Positions 53,950 to 64,000 of a DNA stretch of 64,000 bases are shown here, piece after piece. The stretch is from Phocoena phocoena. Taxonomy: Eukaryota > Chordata > Mammalia > Artiodactyla > Phocoenidae. The DNA lies in assembly GCF_963924675.1 (NCBI RefSeq), contig NC_089221.1, positions 90,934,998 to 90,998,997 of the forward strand, read 5' to 3'. The translations under genes were made by a program, and so were the position numbers. The notes under the pieces are model-generated. The model ran no database searches. It was not told the DNA's origin and saw only the letters and a program-made list of their open reading frames with translations. Every line of letters begins with the position of its first letter. Position 1 is the first letter of the stretch.

Positions 53950-54801
53950 ATGCCACAAGAACAACTAAGTGAAGGGGAGATAGGCAATCTACTGAAGAAA
54001 GAATTCAGAGTAATAATAGTGAAGATGATCCAGGACCTCAGAAAAAGAATGGAGGCAAAGATTGAGAGGATGCAAGAAATGTTTAACAAAAACCTAGAAG
54101 AGCTAAAGAACAAGCAAACAGAGATAAACAATACACTAAATGAAATGAAAAATACACTAGAAAGAATCAATAGCAGAATAACTGAGGCAGAAGAACAGAT
54201 ATGTGTGCTGGAAGACAGAATGGTGGAAATCACTGCCACAGAACAGAATAAAGAAAAAAGAATGAAAAGAAATGAGGACAGCATAAGAGACCTCTGGGAC
54301 AACATTAAATGCACCAACATTTGCATTACAGGGGTCTCAGAAGAAGAGAGAGAGAAAAAAACCTGAGAAAATATTTGAAGAGATAATAGCTGAAATTTTC
54401 CCTATCATGGGAAAGGAAACAATCACCCAAGTCCAGGAAGTGCAGAGAGTCCCAGGCAGGATAAACCCAAGGAGGAACATTATGAGACACATGATAATCA
54501 AACTGGCAAAAATTAAAGAAAAAATATTAAAAGCAGCAAGGGCAAAGAAACAAATAACATACTAGGGAATTCCCATAAGGTTACCAGCTAATTTCTCAAC
54601 AGAACCTCTGCAGGACAGAAGGGAGTAGCATGATATATTTAGAATGATGAAAGGGGAAAACCTACAACCAAGTATACTCTACCCAGAAAGGCTCTCATTC
54701 AGATTCAATGGAGAAATCAAAACTTTACAGACAAGCAAAAGCTAAGAGAATTCAGTACCACCCAACCAGCTTTGCAACAAATGCTAAAGAAACTTCTCTA
54801 G
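53950..54801 (+). pseudogene. L1-8 ORF1, frameshifted
   Basis: An intact start (MPQEQLSEGEIGNLL) and a long coiled-coil segment (to about residue 110) lead into the RRM-like part (CTNICITGVSEEE). An extra base in an A-run near 54360 shifts the frame. The C-terminal text continues to TAG at 54799-54801. ORF1p is the RNA-binding partner of the L1 reverse transcriptase. Confidence 0.85.
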
Positions 54802-55165
54802 GCAGAAAAGAAAAAGCCACAACTAGAAAGAAGAAAATTACAAATGAAAAAGCTCACTGGTAAAGGCAAACATACAGCAAAGGTAGGAAATCATCTACAC
54901 ACAAATATAATATCAAAACCAGGAATTGTGAGGAGAGTACCAATGTAGGATACTGGAAATACATTAGAAATTAACAGACCAGAAACTTAGAATGATCTTG
55001 TTTATATATAGATTGCTGTATCAAAACCTAATGGTAAGAGTGAACCAAAAATCTACAATAGATACACACACCAAAAAAGTTAGTCATGAAATCAGAAGAC
55101 AAGAGAACAAAGGAGGAAGGGAAGAAAAAAAGACCTACAAAACCAAATCTAAAACAACTAACAAA

Positions 55166-58100
55166 ATGGCAATAAGAACATATATATTGATAATAAACTT
55201 AAACATAAGCGGATTAAATGCTCCAACCAAAAGACATAGACTAGCTGAATGGATACAAAAACAAGACCTGTATATATGCTGTTTACAAGAGACCCACTTC
55301 AGATCTAGAGACACATACAGACTGAGAGTCAGGGGATGGAGAAAGGTATTCCATGCAAATGGAAATCAAAAGAAAGCTAGAGTAGAAATACTCATATCAG
55401 AAAAAATAGACTTTAAGAATATGACTGTTACAAGAACAAAGAAGGACACTGCATAATGATCAATCCAAGAAGATATAACAATTGTAAATATATACGCACC
55501 CGACATAAGAGCACCTCAATATATAAGGCAAATACTAACAGCCATAAAAGGAGAAATTGACAGTAACACTATAATAGTGGGGGACTTTAACACCTCACTT
55601 TTGTCAATTGACAGATCATACAGACAAAAAATCAGTAAGGAAATACAGGCCTTAAATGACACATTAGACCAAATGGACTTAATTGATATTTATGGAGCCG
55701 AGCCTTCCATCCCAAAGCAGCAGAATACACATCCTTTTCAAGGGCACATGGAACATTCTCCAGGAGTGATCACATGCTGGGCCACAAGTCGAGCCTTGGT
55801 AAATTTAAGAAAATTGAAATCATATCAAGCACCTTTTCCAACTACAATGCTATGAGATTAGAAATCAACTACAGGAAAAAAAACTGTAAAAAACATAAAC
55901 ATATGGAGGCTAAACAATATGTTACTAAACAACCAATTGATCACTGATGAAATGAAAGAGGAAATCAAAAAATGCCTAGAGACAAGGGAAAACAAAAGCA
56001 CGATGATCCAAAACCTATGGGATGCAGCAAGAGCAGTTCTAAGAGGGAAGTTTATAACAATAAAATCTTACCTCAGGAAACAGGAAAAATCTCAAATAAA
56101 CAACCTAAACTTACACCTAAAGCAACTGGAGAAAGAAGAACAAACAAAACCCAAAGTTAGTAGAAGGAAAGAAATCATAAAGATCAGAGGAAAAATAAAT
56201 GAAATAGAGATAAAGAAAACAATAGAATAGATCAATGAAACTAAAAGCTGGTTCTTGGAAAAAAACAAAATGGATAAACCTTTAACCAGACTCATCAAGA
56301 AAAAAAGGGAGAGGACTCAAATTAATAAAATTAGAAATGAAAAAGGAGAAGTTACAACAGACACCACAAAAATACAAAGGATCATGAGAGATCCTACTAC
56401 AAGCAACAATATGCCAAGAAAATGGACAACCTAGAAGAAATGGACAAGTTCCTAGAAAGGTGTAACCTTCCAAGGCTGAGCCACGAAGAAATTACTAGAA
56501 AGGTATAACCTTCCAAGGCTGAGCCACGAAGAAATGAACAGATGAATCACAAGTACTGAAAATGAAACAGTGATTAAAAACTCTCAACAAACAAAAGTTT
56601 ACAAACAGATGGCTTCACAGGTGAATTCTATCAAACATTTAGAAAAGAATTAATATCTATCCTTCTGAAACTATTCTAAAAAATTCCAGAGGAAGGAATA
56701 CTCCCAAACTCATTCTATGAGGCCACCATCACCCTGATACCAAAACCAGACAAAGACACCACACACAAAAAAAGAAAACTACAGGCCAGTATCACTAATG
56801 AACATAAGATGCAAAAATCCTCAGCAAAATACAAGCAATCCAACTCCAACAGTACATAAAAAGGATCATATAACATGATCAAGTGGGACTTATCCCAGGG
56901 ATGCAAGGATTATCCAGTATGTGCAAATCAATCAATGTGATACACCACATCAGCAAATTGAATAAAAACCGTATGATCTCAATAGATGCAGAAGATGCTT
57001 TTGATAAAATTCAACACCCATTTACAATAAAAACTCTCCAGAAAGTAGGCATAAAAGGAACTTACCTCAATGTAATAAAGGCCATATATGACAAACCCAC
57101 AGCTAATATCATCTTCAATGGTGAAAAGCTGAAAGCTTTCTAAGATCAGGAACAATACAAGGATGCCCACTCTCAACACTCTTATGTAACATAGTTGGAA
57201 GTCCTATCCACAGCAATCAGAGAAGAAAAAGAAATAAGAGGGATCCAAACTGGAAAAGAAGAAGTACAACTGTCTTCAAATGACATGATACTATATAAAG
57301 AAAATCCTAAAGATGCTATCAGTAATCTATTGATACTAGAGCTTATTGATGAATTCAGTAAAGTTGCAGGATACAATATTAATACACAAAATTAATACAC
57401 AGTACATTTCTATACACTAACAATGAAATCAGAAAGCAAAATTAAACAATCCCATTTAGAAATCAGAGAAACAATCACATCAGAAAAAATAAAATACCTG
57501 GGAATAAACCTACCTAAGGAGACAAAAGACCTGTACTTCGAAAACTATAAGACACTGATAAAAGAAACTGAAGATAATACAGATGAGAAGATATACCATG
57601 TTCTTGGATTAAAAGAATCAATACTGTCAAAATGACTATACTACCAAAGGCAATCTACAGATTCAGTACAATCCCTATCAAATTACCAATGGCATTTTTC
57701 ACAGAAGTAGAACAAAAAAAACTTTTAATTTATATGGAGATTTTAAAAACCCTGAATAGCCAAAGCAATCTCGAGAAAGAAAAATGGAGCTGGAGGAATT
57801 AGGCTCCCTGACTTCAGACTATACTACAAAGCTACAGTCATCAAAACAGTATGGTACTGGAACAAAAACAGAAATATAGATCAATGGAACAGGACAGAAA
57901 GCCCAGAAATAAACTCATGCACCTATGGTCAATTAATCTACAATAAAGGAGGCAAAAATATAAAATGTAGTAAAGACAGTCTCTTCAATAAATGGTGCTG
58001 GGAAAACTGGACAGCTACAAGTAAAAAAAGTAAAATTAAAACATCCTTTAACACCATACACAAAAATAAGCTCAAAATGGTTAAAGACCTAAATGTAAGA

Positions 58101-58688
58101 TCGGATACTTTAAAACTCTTAGAGAAAAATATAGGCAGAACACTCTTTGACATAAATTGCAGCAATATCTTTTTCAATCCGTCTCCCAGACTAATGGAAA
58201 TAAAAAGAAACATAAACAAATGGGACCTGATTAAACTCAAAAGCATTTGCACAGCAAAGGAAACCATAAACAAAATGACAAGACAACTCACAGAATGGGA
58301 GAAAATATTTTCAAATGATGCAACTGACAAGGGATTAATCTCCAAAATATATAAAAAGCTCATGTAATCTAAAACACTAAAAATAAAAATAGAGCTACCA
58401 TATGATCCTGCAATCCCATTCCTGGGCACATAGCTGGAGAAAAACATGGTTTGAAAGGCTACATGCACCCCAATGTTCACTACAGAACTGTTTACAATAG
58501 CCAAGACATGGAAGCAACCTAAATGTCCATCAACAGATGAATGGATAAAGAAGATGTGGTACATATATACAATGGAATATTACTCAGCTATTAAAAAGAA
58601 TGATATCATGCCATTTGCAGCAACATGGATAGACCTGGAGATTATCATACTAAGTGAAGTAAGACAGAGAAAGACAAATATCATATGA
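55166..58688 (+). pseudogene. L1-8 ORF2 remnant
   Basis: The endonuclease is well seen at 55166-55456 (MAIRTYILIINLNISGLNA, then YICCLQETHFRSRD, with the catalytic ETH), and continues in other frames with the GDFNT motif at 55580. The reverse transcriptase region is broken, and the FADD motif reads as ssndmily near 57280. The C-terminal part ends at 58688 after an internal deletion. Several stops and frameshifts. Confidence 0.85.
56452..56537 (+). repeat. 43-bp tandem duplication in L1-8 ORF2
   Basis: Two head-to-tail copies, 56452-56494 and 56495-56537, differ at two positions. The unit starts ctagaaaggtgtaacc and ends cacgaagaaatta. Confidence 0.93.
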
Positions 58689-59039
58689 CATGACTTATAT
58701 ATGGAATCTAAAAAAAATGATACAAATGAACTTATTTACAAAACAGAAACAGATTCACAGAATGAACTTATGGTTACCGGGGGAAGAACAGGGTGGAGGG
58801 ATAGATTGGGAGTTTGGAACTGACATGTACACACTGTTATATTTAAATAGATAATCAACAAAGACCTACTGTATAGCACAGGGAACTCTGCTCAGTATTC
58901 TGTAATAACCTAAATGGGAAAAGAACTTTAAAAAGAATAGATAAATGTATATGTATAATTGAATCACTTTGCTGTACACCTGAAAGTAATACAACAGTTT
59001 TAATCAACTATACTCCAATATAAAATAAAAATTTAAAAA

Positions 59040-59745
59040 AATGTATAAGTGACCTATAAGCACAGAGGCTGTAATACAACATGGAATAATAGAAAGTCAG
59101 GATGTATTTAATTGTGCATGTTCTGCAGCACATCTACCACAAGTCCCTCAAGTAATAAATGGGAAAACCAGTTCATAATAAATATTGATCAGAGAGTTAT
59201 TTTGTATAATCATATTTGATCATTATACATTTTAAACCAGTATCCACCAGAATAAAGCAAAGAGAACCAAAGTATTACTAACATGCCCTTTCCTGTTGCA
59301 GGTATGACAGAAAACATAAAGCAAAAGCAAAAGTCAGCTGATTCTTTTATTAACGTATGACAGTTAATTGAAATGTAATGGCAAGTAGTATGCCATAATG
59401 TCAACAAATATTTAAGGAACTTATTAGAACCTGTCTTGCTTAAATTTTATGATTTTTTTCCATAGTCAATTATGGAAATCTTTTAATTAAAAATAATTAT
59501 CTGCTGGAGTTACAACTGGGAACCAAAGGAGAAAGTAATTTATCTGCTTTCCAAGAACATCAATTATTCATATAAAGAAATATCAGATTTCTGATTCTTG
59601 GAATCATTTTAAATTTCATTAAACTACATTAATACCACCGAGATATATAGACTATCTCTATGGAAGTAGTTAATCCTCATAGATTTTTGTATCTGAAGGC
59701 AACAAAACAAGGAAAAGAAAATAACACAGATCTTTTTGGAAATTA
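59040..59745. other. Intronic stretch, nothing recognised
   Basis: AT-rich, with no named repeat or exon-like segment on the minus strand. Confidence 0.4.
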
Positions 59746-59754
59746 AGAAAGCAA

Positions 59755-59915
59755 TAAAGACAATGTTTATAAGCATATTACATGCAAGAACTCTTTTAGA
59801 ATCCATAATCTTGAGGAAACTAAAATTCTGAGACGTAAATCAAGTTGCCTAACGTCATCCAGAACTTGACAACTAAGCTGAGTCACCCCAAATTTCTGAC
59901 ACCAAGTCCAGTCCA
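59755..59915 (+). repeat. MIR SINE
   Basis: acatgcaagaactcttttag, tcttgaggaaactaaaattc, caagttgcctaacgtcatcc and gacaccaagtccagt follow MIR 3' order. Confidence 0.65.
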
Positions 59916-59929
59916 GTGAACATTTATTC

Positions 59930-61990
59930 ATCTACAACTGAACAATTTTGGTGCTGTTTTCCCTCCTCTTCTTACCTAAATCTCTCACCCTTCACCCCAT
60001 ATGGGACCTTCTATTATTCCTTCCAGTAAGTAGCTACTTCAGATATCTTTAATGAAATAACTATTCACCCAAAACCTTAAGAAACACCTGGACCAAACAC
60101 AGAAATAATGTGTCAGACTAAATCAGAGATTTCTGTACCCATGAACATATTATCAGGTTACACTTGATGGATGTGAAAGGTGAAGAAGAAAGTGACTCTA
60201 GAGAATTAGTATTCATTTCTGGACCAGATTAAATGACAGGAAAAAAAACAATCTGAAGCAGTCTAGAGGATCTTAATGTAATTCTGACTTGTATAACAAA
60301 GGAAGTTACAAGTACCTAGTAAGTTATTTTTGTGAATGTATGCACATTTACTTCTTAATTAATTTGGAAAGGGAGCCAAAATCTTATTTCTTTCTCCTCT
60401 GCTAAGATACATTATTTCAAAAATTGATTTTTAAGACGCCGCTTTAGAAGATACTTCAGCACTATGAACACTTTTGGAAATACTGCAGGATTTCTAGCTC
60501 ATGTGTCTTTTGCCACTATGTTCAGCTACAGATGGATTTTAGACCACTGGATCAAAATGGATACATCTTTGTATTTATGATTAAAAAATGTGAAGGATGT
60601 TTCCATGAGCTTCTTAGCACCTTTATTTGGATAGGAAAAGACTTCTACATGGTCAAAAGCTTTTGACTGAAAAGTCCATCTTGTGCTTTAGCCTGTCACA
60701 ATCAAAAGGAACAGCAGCAACTATACCAGGGAATAAAGAGAATGTGGTAGTAGGAATCTTTTAATTTAAACATATACAGAACTAAATGAAGATTCATTTG
60801 TAGCAATGAAAGCAAAACTTCCTGAGAAGAGTAGCAATACTTTTTAACTTTCAAAAATTATGATAATGCTTTATCCTGTTTATTTGGGGTTTTATGAAGA
60901 TTCTCATGTAAATTTAGAGGTTGAGGTCTCACCTCCACAATTAATAACTATTTTCTATGGTCCCTACCGATTAAGCTTTGATTGTAGGAGGCAGTGTTGA
61001 TAAGGAAGAAAATGGTTAGCTTTCTCCATGTTTATTGGGTGTAATCACAAAATATAGCTCCTATCTGAGGTTTGCAAAATGGAAGTACAAGTGGGCAGCC
61101 TCGGAATATTTGACCACAGGACCCTTTGTCCTGTACCTCATATTTCAAACTTCCAGTTCTTCTCACACATTTTGGGCAGAAACTATTTCCTCTCCTGCAG
61201 CAGCTCGGCCAATGGCTGTAGTAAATGGAGAGGAGGAAAGAGTGCCCACAGCAGTTCCTCACCCCATTCTGTTCAGTCTCTGAGGTCCCAGGCTCAGGGC
61301 CAATTTCCTCGCAGCCTGTCCAGTTCTAAACCCTACTCACTCCCACCATGAAGTACTAATGTAAAAAAAGAAAGAGGAAAGTATCCTGCTGCATCCTAGA
61401 GATTTGACCAAGTGATTTCAGACTGGACGGTACAGACATTTGCTCAGAGAATTTTTCTAGCTTTAGGAAACTATGTTTGATGGTCCAGACTATGGATTTA
61501 CAGGCTAATCACAAGGGAAGGTGGTCAGTGAAGAGAACGAAATACAGTCAAGTTCAGATTTAGTGTTGGTCCAAATGCGGCCATCTAACAAGTTCTGAAA
61601 CCACTGAAAACCGAGGATGGCAACAATAATAACAAGTGATATTTCTTTTTATTACCTCTATTTCATATATGTATATATATGTTTCCAAACTTTTACTTGG
61701 ATTTTTAACTTTTTCGCATTTTTCTGCACATATGTTGTACATTTTTATGTAGTTATCTTCCAATCATGACTTTTATGATTTTTCTGTTGTTTATGTAACA
61801 TTTTCCTGCTTTACAGTTATAAAAGGACTATGCTATATTTTCTTCTAGTTATTTTAAAGGTTTTAATTCATGTGAAAATTATTTTTTGAACTTATGTGTT
61901 GTTATGGTGTGTCGTACTTAACTAACTTTTAAGAAGCCAACTGTAAATTATTTATCAAAACATAATTTGTTGATAATCCATTCTTTCCCA
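59930..61990. other. Long unique intronic stretch
   Basis: About 2 kb without a named repeat. A less AT-rich segment at 61035-61351 is open in two plus frames and one minus frame, but has no convincing splice pair and no known product. A short (TA)n patch is at 61664-61682. Confidence 0.4.
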
Positions 61991-62009
61991 CCTTAGCAAA
62001 TGTCAGCAT

Positions 62010-62402
62010 GGTACAGCCACTATGGAGAACAGTATGGAGGTTCCTTAAGAAACTAAAAATAGAGCTATCATATGATCCAGCAATCCCACTCCTGGGCATA
62101 TATCCAGAGGAAAAACATGGTTCAAAAGGAAACATGCACCCCAATATTCACTGCAGCTTTGTTTATAATAGCCAAGATATGGAAGCAACCTAAATGTCCA
62201 TCAACAGGTGAATGGATAAAGATGTGGTACATGTATACAATGGAATATTACTCAGCCATTAAAAAGTTTTGTATAACTGAATCACTTTGCTATACACCTG
62301 AAACTATCACAACATTGTTAACCAACTATCCTTCAATATAAAATAACATTTTTTTAAAAAATTAAAACAACAAAATAAAATATGGCATTGAAAATGGTAA
62401 AA
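62010..62402 (+). mobile_element. L1 3'-end fragment with internal deletion
   Basis: ORF2 C-terminal text (YDPAIPLLG, then MEYYSAIKK) jumps straight to the last ~75 bp of the 3' UTR (gtataactgaatcactttgc, ccttcaatataaaataac). Perfect 12-bp TSD aaatgtcagcat at 61998-62009 and 62403-62414. Compared with L1-8, about 300 bp are missing at 62265. Confidence 0.92.
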
Positions 62403-62427
62403 AAATGTCAGCATAGACATCATATTT

Positions 62428-62447
62428 ACACACACACACACACACAC
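62428..62447 (+). repeat. (CA)n microsatellite beside the candidate exon
   Basis: Pure CA run, 6 bp downstream in gene direction of the donor at 62453. Confidence 0.9.
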
Positions 62448-62453
62448 TCTTAC

Positions 62454-62575
62454 CCAAATGTATACCAAGATTTTGTTACATCCAAAACATTCTTGATATG
62501 AATCGGACACAGATAGCCAAAAGTCAGAGATACTTAGCAATGATTCCATTAAAGACAGAGCACAGCAACACAAAA
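62454..62575 (-). CDS. TMEM232: Candidate internal exon, TMEM232-like gene
   Basis: On the minus strand a pyrimidine-rich acceptor (ctttccttgttggacag) precedes 122 nt, which end at a consensus donor (TTTGG|GTAAGAG). Read with two leading bases, the 40 following codons are open, run ...LMESLLSISDFWLSVS... and end ...KILVYIW in phase 0. That matches the phase-0 start of the next exon at 50721. A tryptophan just before an N-x-x-Y segment also fits my memory of the TMEM232 family. Inference: it is an exon upstream of the three stronger ones. The other two frames contain stops. A (CA)n tract lies 6 bp past the donor and an L1 fragment ends about 50 bp away. It could be a chance open stretch; the identity is less certain than for the other exons. 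Confidence 0.5.
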
Positions 62576-62579
62576 CTGT

Positions 62580-63480
62580 CCAACAAGGAAAGACTTTCGC
62601 ATCTTACTGGTAGACCTGGTTAGCAAAAATAATGTCATAAGCCACATAGGTAGAAGTAGAATTTATTTACTCCTCATAAGTTTTTAGATTTAGATTTATC
62701 ACCACTATTGTCCAAGGCTCAGAAACATTAGGATCAAGTCTAACGTTATACCATTCTCCCAAAGGATGCAGTTACTGAGCTTCTGAGTGATATTTTTTCC
62801 AAAAATCAGCCAAGAAAATAAGAATTTGGAGCAAATGAAAAAGCAAAACAATCTCAATGGTAAAACTGTCAAGTTATCATAAAAAGAGAAATTGAAAATA
62901 TGGTATTAGAGACATGTAACTAAAGTAATGCAGTACCCACCCCCAAAAAAGAGACAACTCACCAGTCTTAAATGATAACAAGGACAGAAGTTATCAGTCA
63001 TTTTAGAGAATCAACATAAAGAAAGGGGTTTCATATTTATTAAGAATATATGTACTACATATTTAGGTCAAAACAAAACTAGCATGAAAGATACCAGGTG
63101 AATATGAAAATAATATATTTTACATGTTTTTGACCAATGATGTGAAACAAACTAATCTTCAACTTTCATACATATCAAGCAAATACAAAGCCCTTCTGAC
63201 ATTGGATATGTTATCAAACAAGATGGTAAACTTAAAGTGAGTAGATACCATGACTATTCAAATTGCTAACACTGTGACTATTAAAACTTACAGATGATAA
63301 AATGCATTACTAAGTTGTGTTAGTATGCTGTGCTGATGGCACAAACTCTCCATCTTTTCTATTTCCTAAAAGAAAGACATTAGATAGTTGCTTACCTACC
63401 TGCCATACCCTGCCCCTTCCTTGAAAATACAATCCTATTTTGTACACAGATCCTGGGAATGAATTCTCATGGGCTATCAT
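62580..63480. other. Intronic stretch, nothing recognised
   Basis: AT-rich; the preceding exon of the gene is not seen here. Confidence 0.4.
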
Positions 63481-63489
63481 AAATGCCTC

Positions 63490-63870
63490 CCTCTCCACCA
63501 GACATTTACTTCTCCAGCCTTCCTTGTAGCTAGTGGTGACCAGTGTATCCAGTCCTGACAATTTCACACACGGGCTAGTCTTCTGAAGTCCTTCTGGGAA
63601 ATTGTTTATAATAAGGCAGATAGGCTCTAGAAGAGAGTCAGTATCACCCCTTCTCTTTCTTCTTGCTTTGCAATTCTATATGGGTCTGTGATGTCTGGAG
63701 CCCAAAAGTCATCTTTTAATAATGAGGCAACAAGCACAGGAATGAAAATCCAACATCCTGAGCTGTCAGAATATAAAGATGCAAAGAGACAGGATCTTGA
63801 TGACATCTTTGAGCAATAAAAATCTCTCTGCTCCTCATTAAGCAAGATGATAAAACCATAAATAGTTTAC
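63490..63870 (+). repeat. Possible ancient repeat, unassigned
   Basis: ccttccttgtagctagtggtg, gtgaccagtgtatccag, cttctgggaaattg, ctgtgatgtctggagccc and gatgacatctttgagc occur in the order of an old mammalian repeat I cannot name. Confidence 0.4.
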
Positions 63871-64000
63871 ATCCTGATAAGTGATATCTGTTTACCCAAG
63901 TCTAATGCAAACATTGGATGAATGAGGAAGGAATGAAATTATGATGACACAAGTGTTGTCCAAGCATCCGGCTATTAAAGAAACCTGGCATCATAAGATA

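Larger units (their letters stand above)
52940..59035 (+). mobile_element. Near full-length degenerate L1 (L1-8)
   Basis: Starts aagaaggcaaagtagaagg, an L1 5' end, with a 5' UTR (to 53949) unlike the monomer type of L1-1. Then ORF1 (53950-54801), a spacer, ORF2 (from 55166) and a 3' UTR ending tactccaatataaaa and an A-rich tail. ORF2 has a 43-bp tandem duplication at 56452-56537, frameshifts in the reverse transcriptase and a loss of roughly 350 bp at about 58366-58380. Not mobile. A clear TSD was not found. Confidence 0.88.

Noticed and set aside
61035..61351. Two plus frames and one minus frame that might be an exon
   Set aside because: No acceptor/donor pair in phase with the TMEM232-like exons, and no recognisable product.

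Overview
This is mammalian nuclear DNA, almost certainly from a cetacean. The strongest evidence is the tRNA-Glu-derived CHR SINE, present in twelve copies, several of them close to each other in sequence and with intact target-site duplications (TSDs). The short young form seen here, opening with gggcttccctgg, is typical of whales and dolphins. The rest is AT-rich with long introns and many L1 LINEs, plus older MIR, L2 and MaLR repeats. There are no bacterial-type genes.

The only cellular protein-coding gene I can support lies on the minus strand. Three exons, 50589-50721, 45765-45943 and 20061-20264, join in one reading frame with GT/AG splice sites. A fourth candidate, 62454-62575, fits in phase upstream. 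The encoded protein resembles the C-terminal half of the TMEM232 family; the family name is recalled, not searched. Earlier exons must lie beyond the right edge. The 25-kb last intron, the 4.6-kb intron and the 11.7-kb intron are packed with retrotransposons. The last exon ends in a stop soon after the conserved block, followed by a plausible poly(A) signal at 19778-19783, so bases 1-19.7 kb are probably 3' flank, or a further intron if the stop is not the usual end.

Layout: 0-20 kb is mostly unique or old repeat sequence (MaLR LTR at 264-620, old L1 at 1395-2880 and 18745-19730, L2, MIR, five CHR SINEs). 20-24.8 kb holds the last exon, MIRs and a long CHR SINE inside a MIR. 24.88-33.41 kb is a full-length L1 bounded by one 12-bp TSD, containing a second L1 that contains a third, plus a SINE. 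35.3-42.0 kb is an old L1 split by a younger L1, which itself carries two SINEs and an inverted L1 3' fragment. 44.8-47.9 kb has a long CHR SINE, an exon, an HNRNPA1 processed pseudogene and a short CHR SINE. 49.1-49.8 kb is a GC-rich L1-5'UTR-like block with no L1 body. 51.5-52.75 kb is an old repeat followed by an LTR. 52.94-59.03 kb is a near-complete but broken L1. 62.0-62.4 kb is a short L1 fragment with a clean TSD, 40 bp from the candidate exon.

No new molecular system is evident. The most rewarding points are the unlisted exon chain and its early stop, the layered L1 nest whose outer TSD reveals its history, the ~181-bp promoter monomers of that L1, and the isoform-specific HNRNPA1 pseudogene.
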